From: Adenophora triphylla var. japonica
Lineage: Eukaryota > Streptophyta > Magnoliopsida > Asterales > Campanulaceae
Assembly (NCBI GenBank): GCA_022495995.1
Contig: JAFEMH010001299.1
Coordinates: forward strand, 196,001 to 260,000
Length of the DNA stretch: 64,000 nucleotides
Reading direction: 5' to 3'
Both the position numbers and the translations under genes were made by a program. The notes below the pieces were generated by a model. The model was not told where the DNA came from, made no database searches, and was given only the letters and a program-made list of their open reading frames with translations. Below, piece by piece: positions 31,420-42,083 of this stretch (the stretch's first letter is position 1; every line of letters begins with the position of its first letter).

Positions 31420-34400
31420 GGTGGAGGTGCTCAAGGAAAGATTGTTGGGAAAGGAACCCTAGATGTCAAGGGTCTCCCAAAATTGCACAATGTGTACCAT
31501 GTGGAAGGCTTGAAAGCCAACCTAATAAGCATCGATCAAGCTGTGTGATGATGACCTATTTGTGAAGTTTGATAAGCACTTGTGTGAAGTATTTGATAAG
31601 GATAATAAATGTGTGTTTCTTGGTCCTAGATCTGGCGATAATTGTTACCAATTTGGTGACAATCTTTCTTGCCTAAGCTCAAAAGCTAATGATGTCAATC
31701 TGTGGCACCAAAAATTAGGGCATGCTAGGCTGTAGAACTCTGGAAGAACTTCAAAGGTTTGAAGCCATTAAAGACCTCCCTAAATGAACTTCAAGAACCC
31801 CGATGTCCGTGGTTCATGTCAAAAGGGAAAACAAACAAAAGCATCACATAAAAGGTCAACAATGCTCCACAACTAGATGTTTGGAGATGATTCACACTGA
31901 TTTAATGGGACCTATTGAAGTAGAAAGCTTTGGTAGGAAAAAGTATGCCTTTGTGTGTGTTGATGATTATTCTAGGTACACTTGGGTAATGTTCTTAAGA
32001 GAAAAGTCGAAACAATTGGAGAATTCAAGAATTGGTACAAAAGAGTTAGAAATCTTTATGGTCTTAAGACTGAGGATTAGGTCGACCGTAGTGCGAATAT
32101 GAGAATCAAATGTTCACCAATTTTTGCAATTCTAAGGGAATCACTCATGAGTTTTCTGCACCAATCACCCACACAGAAATGGAATTCTTTGAAAGAAAGA
32201 ATAGAACCTTGCAAGAAATGGCGAGGGTCATGCTAAGTTCAAAGAACTTGTCCAAAAAGTTTTGGGCGAGGCTTTAAACAACTTGCTTGTCACATTGGCG
32301 ATAGGGTGTTTCTAAGGATTGGGAACCGTCACCCCATATCAAATTCTCCTTGGAAAGAAACCAAGCTGTAAAATATTTTCATGTGTTTGGTTGTGTTTGT
32401 TATATTCTCAATGATAGAGAATACTGCCAAGTTTGATTCAAAAAGTGACAAAGCAATTTTCATGGGCTATTCCACAAACGGTAGAGCTTACGAGTTTTCA
32501 ATCTCAAAACTAAGACCATTATGGAATCTGCTAATGTTAAATTTGATGACTCACTTGATCTTAACCTCAAGGCTGGCCGAGGATGATGTTTCGGGTTGCT
32601 TGCTAGGCTCGGAAGGATGAAGAAACAGGCCGAAAAAGCAAAAGAAACTTCCAAAGTGCTTGATAAAAATGATGAACCCGACAAGGATGTAACCAAGGAT
32701 GTGGACACATACGCCTCCACATCGAACCCACATCTGCACCCACATCCACTCAAACTCCTGTGGCGAGGACGGTTCCTCAGATTGATCGAGGATGATGCTC
32801 CGAGAAGGTAATGTGAATGGGTGTGTGGATAGGTCAAAGGATATCCCTTCAAAAATCCAGAAAAACCACCCCACTTCACAAGTTGTGGGAGATGTGCATG
32901 CTCAGTGAGAACTAGACAAAAGGACAAAGTTGATTATAGAAAGATGGTGGTTTATGGAGTTGCTCCTCGGCATACTCCCGAGGTAAGCTTCGTTGTTTTG
33001 TTTCTAAAATTGAACCTAAGAATGTTCTTGAAGCATTGAAAGATCTTGACTGGATTATGGCTATGCAAGATGAATTAATTCAATTTGAAAAGAATGAGGT
33101 ATGGACTCTTGTTCCTAGACCCTCACATGGTAATGTAATAGGAACCAAATGGATTTTTAAGAACAAAGCGATGAGCAAGGTGTGATAACTAGAAATAAAG
33201 CTAGGTTAGTTGCTCAAGGTTACACTCAAATTGAGGGAATTGACTTTGAGGAGACATTTGCTCTGTTGCAAGAATTGAGTCCATTAGGCTTTTGTTAGCC
33301 ATTGCATGTTACCTCAAAATTACTCTTCATCAAATGGATGTCAAGAGTGCCTTTTTAAATGGGATATTAAATGAAGAAGCCTATGTTGAACAACCTAAAG
33401 GCTTTGTGGACTCCAAATATCCTAATCATGTGTATAAAGCGAAGAAAGCTACGTATGGGCTAAAGCAAGCCCCTAGAGCTTGGTATGGTAGGTTATTTGA
33501 CCATTTGCTTCAATTAGGATTCAAGAGAGGTGAGGTTGACAAAACTTTGTTTGTGAGAAGAAACAAAAAGGAGATTCTTGTGGCACAAATCTATGTAGAT
33601 GATATTGTGTTTGGGTCAAACTACGACCCTATGTTAGCTAACTTTGTGGATAGCATGACTTCCACATTTGAGATGAGCATGGTAGGAGAATTGAACTTTT
33701 TCTTAGGCTTACAAATTAAGCAATTCAAAGATGGGATGTTCATTTCTCAGTCTAAGTATGCCAAGAATCTTGTGAAAAAGTTTGAGCTTGAACACTCTTC
33801 ACATCAAAGAACCCCAATGGGATCTTCCCAAAAGTTAAGCCATGATTCGGATGGTGAGAGTGTTGATCAAACCCTACATAGAAGCATGATAGGAAGCCCG
33901 CTTTACCTCACCGCAAGTAGACGACATTATGTACGGTGTGTGTCTATGTGCTAGATACCAAGCCAACCCTAAAGTGTCCCATCTTAAAGCCTTGAAAAGA
34001 ATCATTAGGTATGTGAGTGGGATGTGAACCTAGGTCTACATTACTCTAAAGAAACAAACACAAATTTGGTTGGGTACACGATTCGATTGGGTTTGGAAAT
34101 AGTGATGACGGAAAAAGTACCAGCTGGTGGATGTTTCTACCTAGGTAATAATCTTGTGTCTTGGTATAGTAGGAAGCAAAATTGTGTGTCCTTGTCAGCT
34201 CTTGAAATTTGAATATGTTGCCCTTGGGAGTTCTTTGCACACAATTACTTTGGATGAATCAAATGCTAAAAGATTATGGATTAAATAGCAAAGTTTTGAC
34301 GCTTTTTGTGATAACAAAAGTGCCTTGGACATATCTAAAAATCACTGTTCAACATTCTAGAACAAAACACATTGATATTAGACATCATTTCATTAGAGAT

Positions 34401-34530
34401 CTTGTAGAACAAAAAAGCGTGTGTGCGGAATTTGTTGGGGTGAAAATCAATTGGGTGATATATTTACAAAGGCATTAGATTTGGAGAGATTTTCCTCCTC
34501 GAGGAAGTCTCTTGGCTTGTGTGATATCTA
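31420..34530 (+). pseudogene. Sirevirus pol: integrase, reverse transcriptase, RNase H, frameshifted
   Basis: Rest of the protease and pre-integrase zone to about 31740; integrase with IHTDLMGPIEVESFG and VCVDDYSRYTWVMFLREKS (31888-32000); an RT frame at 33292-33954 with QMDVKSAFLNGILNEEAYVE, YGLKQAPRAWYGRL and the catalytic YVDDIVFGS; RNase H at about 34120-34490 with HSRTKHIDIRHHFIRDLVEQ. Frameshifts occur between all domains and within integrase. Confidence 0.88.
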
Positions 34531-34589
34531 AGGTTGTGAGACCAGATGTGTCTCACATCCTCTAACACATCTGTAGATTAGTTTAAGCG

Positions 34590-34629
<40 letters not shown>
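34590..34629 (+). repeat. Poly(A) run inside the Sirevirus
   Basis: About 40 A residues between the end of pol and the env-like region. Its position inside the element argues against a retroposed tail; its length may be imprecise. Confidence 0.8.
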
Positions 34630-34634
<5 letters not shown>

Positions 34635-35671
34635 AAAGAAAAAGCCAAAAATATCATGCATTAGCACGAAATTTCTCGGTGTGGTCACTTGTGAGTCTTC
34701 ATCCTTGACATTATTTTTGATCACTTAATTGTGAGTATTTCCTGTCCATGTAATCTTTTGATTACTTGGTATAACCTTCCTAGGTATCTCACGAGTGGGT
34801 GCTAAAAGAAAAAAAATATATATATATATGTGAAAGCAGTTGCTTCACCCTTAGTATGAAGCCATACCATTATGATCAAGTGATTTTCATAAGAAAACTT
34901 GAAGTCAAACTTGATAAGATCATTGGGAAAAAGGGCTATCTTTGGGATCAAGTAAAGTGAAAGCTACTCACATTGCAAAAATCCACAACAAAAAATTGGT
35001 GGATGCATCCTAGAGGCATTTGTGCGGATTGGATTATTGCTCATTGACTTTTTGTGATCTAAATGTGTCCCAATATGTGACTCACATCCTATGCCACATC
35101 CATAAGCTGAGAATATTTCCTTCACTTGTGTGTTTGCATCATGCTAGGCATATTGCATTTTAGGACATATAGGAGCTTTGTAAATATGCTAGTTAATTAA
35201 TTTTCTCTCTTAATTTACTCTTTGATCATATAGGTTTTTGATCTCCAATATCTTTCATGAAAAGAAAAGATGTGTATCAATCCTTGATTGAAAAGGTTGA
35301 AAAATTCTTTTGGGATTTTTTTAAAAATAAAGATATGCCGAAGCAATTTGTGTTTTCATAAAAATCTTACAAAATCTTGATTTATTTTAATCCCTTATTT
35401 TCTTGGAAGGTGCTTGTGTGTTACAACCTCAAAGGATTTCTAGCCGTTGGAGGACTCTTAAGGATTTTGAGGTATGTTAAACCTCTTTGAAAAAGGATTC
35501 CTAATTTTAGTAGGAAAGGGGGAGCTGTGAGTATTTAATATACCTCACATCCGTCCCATCCCCCATAAACCTTGACAAAACCCTTTGTTCTTCCTCCTCT
35601 TTGCTCTCAATCACACACCCTTGCATTAATTCCTCTTTACTCTGTTCAACCAACCCAATTTCTTCTGTTAA
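34630..35671 (+). other. Pol/env-like spacer of the Sirevirus
   Basis: No ORF I would support. It carries a four-part dyad at 35062-35100, a (TA)n stretch near 34820 and a PPT-like AAAGGGGGAGCTG at 35516 followed by a partial dyad (35522-35560). Confidence 0.5.
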
Positions 35672-37630
35672 ATGGCCGAGCATTCGAATATAAGAGAAGA
35701 AGATGTTCTTGACATTGTGCCTATTTCAATAGCAAGAAGAGAGGACTCCATTCTCCTAAATCCCGTAATCTCTAAATTTCTTGCTGATTTTTCTTCTCCT
35801 TCACCTTCGTCTGAACCAACAATGGATGCTCCTTCTCCCAAATCCTCTTCATTGGAAGCCGTATTTGTTCTGCCGAGGAAAACCCTAAGGCTCCATCCTC
35901 TCCGGTGATCCCACCATCGGATGTCGCCATTGCTGTTGAACCTTCCTCAACTAAGAAGAGGAAGTTGACCCAAGAAAAACCCCCAAAGTCTGTTACATCG
36001 CCGGTGCCTCCTCGTGGTCTTCGACGATCTGGTAGGACTCGCAAGCTGTCAGAGGCTGACAAAGCTAAGAACCTTCTAAAACACAGCGGGAAATCTACAA
36101 CGGCCATTGTTCTTGAAGAAATAGAAGAAGATGATGAGGTAATAGTCCCTCTTATTAGGACTAGGGCTAAATCAAAAATTACTCCTCCCTCTGTTATTGA
36201 TGCTGTCCCTGTGATTAATCCCTCTGAGGTTTTGCCTACTGTTGCTCCCCATGCTGAACCTTTGATCTCTATTGAGACTGATCCCCATGCAATACCTGTT
36301 GATCCTATTGCTCCTGCTTCTCCCATAATATCTTCTGATCCCATTATCCCCAATACTGCTTCACCCCCTAGGGATAATGTTTCTAGTCCTGTAGCTGAGC
36401 CCTCTGCTCCTCGGGTCTCTAGTCCTGTTGAGGACCTTATTTCATTCAGTGATGATGAACCCCTGGCTAAGATTTTAAAAGATGTAAAGGGAAAGAAAAA
36501 GGTAGCTGAGACTGATTTGGAGCCAATAGAAGAAGAGTCTGACTCTAGCTCAGATGATGATGATACTGCTTCGGATGAAAACTACAAGCTTGGGAGAGAA
36601 GAGCTAGATCAAGAAAAAGAGGACCAAGTGCTAGATTCCTCTGATGCTGATGATAATGATGTTGAACCCATCAAAGTGCCATTCCCTGTGAAGGATGTGT
36701 CTAAGGATGTGCCCACATCCAGACGCACATCTACTCGAAAGAAGGCTGATTTGGGTATGTCATCTTCTCTATCTCTTGTCTCTAACCCCAAACCCTTTTC
36801 CAAAAAGTTTACATCCAAAAAGGCTTCGATAGATTTGAGTTAATTTCCTCTAAAGCCTTTGTTGTTGAGATGAAAAGGGATAGGGACACCTTTGTTAAAC
36901 TTGGAATGGATAAGTTTTTGAGGAAAGAGGATTATTCTTGACTGTGGACCATCCCCTTCCCTTCTATCCAAAATTGGTCTATGAGTTTTATGCCAATCTG
37001 CCTAAGAACTTTGATAGAACTTACTCTCATTCCACTGGTGTTTATGTTAGAGGAATATTTGTTCACTTTACACCTTCAGTTATCAATGATTTTCTTGGAT
37101 TGAGTGATAATCTTGATGATGTAGTTTCTATTGAGGAGGATGAACTGGTTTCTGCTCTCACACATGGAAAGGTCACTTCCTGGCCTGTAAAGCCTAAGGA
37201 TTTAGGTAGTGGTTCATTATCTTCCCTTTATTGTTTTCTCCACTCCATCCTTGCAGCCAATTTATGTCCCTCCAATAACAAAACTTCTGTTACTAGAATG
37301 CAAGCTTTGCTTCTGTATAGATTGGGACTTAAGAAGCGTATTAATTTTGGGGATTTCATTTTTAGAAAAATTTGTGATTATGGAGAGTCTCCCTCGAAAA
37401 AATGGTCTTTACCTTACCCTTCATTGATCTCCCAAATTCTCATAGCCAATGGGGTAAAGGCTGAAAGAGGAGAAGAAAGGGTGGAAAACTTTGCCCTGTT
37501 TAAGGAATCCAAAACTCTTTTAGACCCCAAGCAGAGGCATGTTGATCTCCCTGTGCTTGTTCTGAACTTGGTATGGAAGATGTGGACACATCCGATGTCA
37601 CATCCGAAGAGATTTTTGCCGCTCGGATGA
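35672..37630 (+). pseudogene. Env-like region of the Sirevirus (extra ORF after pol)
   Basis: Three frames that look like one broken gene: 35672-35908, 35905-36843 and 36938-37630. The first two give a disordered Ser/Pro/Asp/Glu-rich protein with basic patches (KKRKLTQEKPPK, RRSGRTRKLSEADK). The third is a compact domain with GVYVRGIFVHFTPSVINDFL and LYRLGLKKRINFGDFIFRKI, like the putative plant transposon protein domain often found in this position. I see no convincing signal peptide or transmembrane helix, so a true envelope function is not supported. A dyad lies in coding sequence at 36694-36731 and a three-part one at 37579-37604. Confidence 0.7.
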
Positions 37631-38207
37631 AAGATTTGGATCTTTGAAATTGTAGCTGTTGAAGCTCAAAGCCCAAGCCTCTTTAGCTCATGCCAATAAT
37701 TTGAAAGCTCTTAGAGATAATCTCCTTAGATGGTATGCTAAACTTTCTAGTCAAAAAGGGGGAGATTCTAGTTCAAATGTTGATCTTTGCCTGGAAGTGA
37801 AGTGCGGGATCTTCGCCGTGAATGCTTCGTGAATCTTCTTAAAGCTAAAGCTCTTGCTGGCTTTAGGTGGAGACAGTTTGATCTTTGATTTAGGGGGAGA
37901 AAAGTTTTTTTGCTGTGATGGTTGCTAAAGACAATTTTTTAATTTTCTGCTTTAGTTTTTAGTTTTTAAAACAATGGTCTGTAATAGCTTTACTTAGGAT
38001 GTTTCTGAATGGTTTTTTGGTTTTTCTTAATGAACTGCTAGTATTCTGTTCTAATTCTGTTTTTTGCGCTTTTATGTGTGGATGTGTATACACATCTGGA
38101 CACACATCCATTCAGGGGGAGTTATGTCTTTCAATATTCTGTGGTCATAATATTATGTTTGTTATAAATCTGTGGTTTTGACCAGAAAGTCCAAAATAGG
38201 GGGAGAT
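37631..38207 (+). other. Sirevirus 3' UTR with repeated polypurine tracts
   Basis: GGGGGAGA-type tracts at about 37757, 37891, 38114 and 38199, the last touching the 3' LTR and presumably functional. A partial dyad is at 38081-38108. No ORF. Confidence 0.7.
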
Positions 38208-38971
38208 TGAAAACGTGAGTTTTGTGGGAACATTATTATGTTTCCTTATTTCAAAAGACTTCTATATGGTAAGAAGATTTTGGGACTTTCATGGAGATTT
38301 ATAAGTATCTTAATTTTATTAAGAGATTGTAATTATGTAAATATCTTTTATTTATGTACATAGTTTTATATTAGGACTAACCTACTAATATTTGATTTCC
38401 TTGTGAGTGTGTTATATGTTTTCATATAGAAAGGAATCTCACAAAGGAAGAAGTCGATTGCATGAAGATCTTCTCCAAGGTGCTCTATAAATACAAGGCT
38501 TTCAGCACAAAGAGAAGTTACACAATTTACGAAAGAAAATCACATTCTTCATAGTCATTCGACATTGTAGTTTTAGGTTGTGAGCTTACATCCGTAACTC
38601 ACATCTAGGTTTTCATAAAGTTCTCTTGTTTTACTTCTGATTGAATAAGTCCTACTTGGGAAAGGGGAGTTGTTCATATCATAGAAGGTGATTAGAACTT
38701 GTTTAGTATTTTCATATTTTAGTTTTTCACTTATTTGTTTTTGTAAGAAACATAAGTTTTTATAGTGAAAAGGTTTTTGGGCGTAAGCCTAGTTTGCTGA
38801 TCACACAGATCAGTAAGCGTATATAACTCTTGAGTTATTGCATTTTATTTACTTTTATTTACTTTATTCCGCTGCATTATCTGTGGATGTGTGGACAGTT
38901 GTGAGACACATCTGTACTCACATCCTTTGCCTATTGCGTGATCCAAGTTTCCTAGCTACACGAAACTTTCA
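38208..38971 (+). repeat. 3' LTR of the 10.4-kb Sirevirus
   Basis: 764 bp, nearly identical to 28577-29338; the few differences cluster around 38795-38915. Dyads at 38577-38605 and 38886-38924. Confidence 0.95.
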
Positions 38972-38977
38972 GTTTTA

Positions 38978-39256
38978 CTCCCCCGTAGTGTCACCATTTT
39001 TAGCCCGACACGGAAATTAAGAAAATAGGTGGGAAGAAAAAATGTTGTAAATGTAATTTGAAAATAGGAGAGAGAATTAGTGGAGAAAATAGTGAATTTA
39101 AAAAGTGTTGTGAGTGTAGAGGAGAAAGAATTAGTGGAGGGAATAGTGGATGAGATAATAAAATATTAATAAAATATTTCCTTTTTAGGAAAGGTGACGC
39201 TTCAAACGAGACGCTATTTTGGGTAAAAAGTGACACTTCTAGAGGGACGGAGGGAG
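38978..39256. mobile_element. Stowaway-like MITE
   Basis: Starts CTCCCCCGTAGTGTCACC and ends GGGACGGAGGGAG with TA on both sides (38976-38977, 39257-39258). GTGTCACCATTTTTAGCCCG pairs with the complementary right arm. The Sirevirus lies directly against its left end. Confidence 0.75.
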
Positions 39257-39265
39257 TATATTAAA

Positions 39266-39666
39266 TGTGAGTTTGAGAGTACTTTTTTGTGGCTTATAAT
39301 CATTTTTGAAGCTCAAAATCACTTTTAATAGTGTTTGGATAACAATAGTGATTATGATTTTAAGCTGTTAAAACGCAAAAAATTGTGTTTTCGTAGAAGC
39401 AGTTATGACCCAGCTTTTCCTAAAAGTGATTCTTAGAAGTTGTTATTTGTGTTCTTTTTACAATAATAACCTCTATCTCTTTTGTACATTTATTATATCG
39501 AGATCATAAAGGTTATTTTTGGTATTTATCTTTCATAATCAGTTTTGAACATATATTATCCAAACATACTTATAAATTTTAGTATTTATTACAAATAATC
39601 GATTTTTCTAGAATCACTTTTGAAAAATCACTTTCAGGAAATCAGAAGCAATGCCAAACTCACCCT
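39266..39666. mobile_element. Probable MITE with GTGAGTTTG ends
   Basis: GTGAGTTTGAGAGTACTTTT at the left and CCAAACTCACC at the right are inverted; the interior has mirrored AATCACTTTT/AAAAGTGATT blocks. I cannot fix the TSD or superfamily. Confidence 0.45.
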
Positions 39667-42083
39667 AAGTGGGACTCACTTTGTCATATTCACACCAACA
39701 ATTCATTTACTATTCCTGTTATTCATTATTTCTCATATTTTATTTTTTATACTCACAATACCTATTTCACTTATTCTCTCTTCTTTTATTATAATAGTAC
39801 TAGTACATGCCCGTGTCCAAGGACACGGGTTTATTTTATTTTTTTTAATTTTTTTTTTTAATTAAATTTTTTTTTTTTAATTAAATTTTTTTTTTTAAGG
39901 GCAAAATGAGAAAGAAACAAATGTATGAGGACAAAATAAAAAATTTGTCGCTTGACACTATTCATAGTACTGTAGCACCCCTTCCCTCATTTATACTATA
40001 GATTTCTTAATATTTTTGTGGGGGAGAGAATCTTAAGTCAAGTGAATGAGACGGAGGGAGTATTTATTTAAAAAAATTACTTACTTGAGGGCCCCATTTG
40101 AGAAATTGGACTAGGCCCAAAATCTAACAGGACCGGCACTGATTTTAAAACACTAATAAAATTCAGGCCTTTTTTACGCTTCTTTTAAATACTCACGAGA
40201 GAGAAAATTGTGTTGACAATTGAAATACGAATATACTAAACTGAACCTTCGATCCTCTCGAAACGTGGATACGTTTTTCCGTCGTGGAATCGGAAGGTTA
40301 GCTATCGCACAATTGTTAATTATGTTTCATTGATTTCATGTTTGATTGGATTAACTTCAGATCTACAATTTGATTATTCAGTTTATTCTTCAATTAAACT
40401 TTGTTGAATTATCCCTTAATTGCTACCTGTTTATCGATGACAATATCGATTGAGATCGCATGATTTTTAATTTTGATCTAGTATATGATGTTCGTTTCAT
40501 AGATTTCGAATGTTTTTATAACGGATCTCTCTGTGTAAATGTGTGTGTGCACCGCCGCGGGGTTGGGTGGGATGGAAGATGGATCTGAAACGGACTGTTT
40601 GTTAATCTCTTATAGGTTTGTAATTGGAACTGAAATCTAATATACAAGCATCGAAATAAAAAAAATATCTCGTGTGATTCACATTTAAGGCAGTGTCTGT
40701 GAATTGGAGTTGAAGCTCATATAATTCATGATTTAAGCTAATTTTGATTGAATTTTAATTTATAGGATTTGTAGGTTTGAGTGCATGTTGGATTCGTTCA
40801 GGCATATAAATTGTAGCTGATATATTTGGTTTTGCACATTCAGTTTTTGACATGATCTGATTCGTTGTGTTGTTATCCCTCCTTTTCCCCTTCCGAGTTC
40901 AGTTACCTTTACAATACATCTTTCTTTGTTGAGTTCCATAACATCCACACCTTTTCCATTCGTTGTGCTGCTCATTTGCTCTCTTCTTCATGTATTATGC
41001 TGGCATGCGTTTATGGCAAGCCTAGCTATGTGTGAGAAGATAAATTACGTTTTTGGGTACTAGGGCTAGTAGCTCCAATTGTCAAGGATACACATTTATC
41101 TCCAGCTGGGTAACCTTTAAGGCTGTGTGTTGGTGATTATTCATTAATTTACAGTGACTAGTGTAGCTTCTCTATGTATATATCATCCTTAGGCTATTAA
41201 ACTCCACAGTCCATGTTCTTGGGCTGGAATCCCCAGCTAAAATTCTAATATTACAACCTAGAGTCATTTTTAATTGACACGCCAGCTCATTTTTTTGACC
41301 CAGAAGAACTAAATGGCCAAATGGGTATTTGATGGTTGATGTTATCAACATTTAGTGGTATTATTTTCTGGACATCATGCATTCCAGCAACTCACTTTTG
41401 TTGCGTATCATATTTTATGTGTAGGTGGATACAAATTTTTTGAAAAAGGATGGCTTCTTGCTAATAGCCTAATAATGCGTTTCATGGCAGATCTCAATGT
41501 TACTGGCTACTGTTGTGAATGACATTATTGTTGAAGCGTAAACTATCATAGAAATTTGTATACCTATTCTGCTGTGTTACAGTATGTTTTTGTTTTTCAT
41601 TTATTTCCACCTGAAAAATTTCATTCTCTTGTGCGGTCACTAAGCATATTGTTCACTTTGAGCCAGCAGTAATTATTTTGTTAACTTGAGACCTATGATG
41701 CTCGGACTCTTTGGTTAACCCCGCCGGACCCTTTTTAACAAGACTAAAATAGGAGTGTCCGACACGGGTACGACGGGGTAAACCAAAGAGTTCGAGCATC
41801 GGAGCTTGAGACTGTTATGCTGCAACCCATTTATGAATTCATATTTATTTTATCAAGTTGATTTCTTCCTCCTCTCATCTAAACAAACAGACTCATATTA
41901 TGGTCTTTTAAAACCTCTGAGTAGCCACTCAATTATTTCTGCAGAGGCTGGGTTTCCTTTTAAATTTTAAGCATTGGCCTGCTTAAGTTAATATTGAGTT
42001 CCCTTGAATTTCATTTACTCCTAGTTGATTTTTTTTTTTATTTTTCTGATTTAGCAGGTGGTTGACTAGTTCGGTCAAATAAG
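39667..42083 (+). other. SEC61A upstream region and 5' UTR intron
   Basis: Low-complexity T-runs at 39838-39897; a 22-bp hairpin, GCCCGTGTCC/GGACACGGGT, near 39810; a MITE end CGGAGGGAGTA near 40052. A likely 5' UTR exon ends at GGAATCGGAAG/GTTAGC near 40298, and an acceptor TAGCAG lies at about 42053-42058, giving a 1.75-kb leader intron, common in plant housekeeping genes. A 105-bp foldback at about 41697-41801 (GATGCTCGGACTCTTTGGTT and its complement) lies in this intron. Confidence 0.5.

Larger units (their letters stand above)
28577..38971 (+). mobile_element. Ty1/Copia Sirevirus with env-like region, 10.4 kb
   Basis: LTRs 28577-29338 and 38208-38971 (TGAAAACGTGAG to GAAACTTTCA) flanked by TSD GTTTT (28572-28576, 38972-38976). 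PBS at 29341, terminal AGGGGGAGAT tract at 38198-38207, and further GGGGGAG tracts near 35519, 37757, 37891 and 38114. Order gag, pol, then an env-like region before the 3' LTR, which with the multiple PPTs defines Sireviruses. The LTRs differ at only a handful of positions, yet gag and pol carry many frameshifts. Confidence 0.93.

Noticed and set aside
32460..32927. 155-codon minus-strand ORF
   Set aside because: Shadow of the Sirevirus pol region on the opposite strand.
34590..34629. Processed-pseudogene poly(A) tail
   Set aside because: It is internal to an LTR element with both LTRs and TSD, not at an insertion end.
35672..37630. True viral envelope gene
   Set aside because: No signal peptide, fusion segment or transmembrane helix visible; only the position is env-like.
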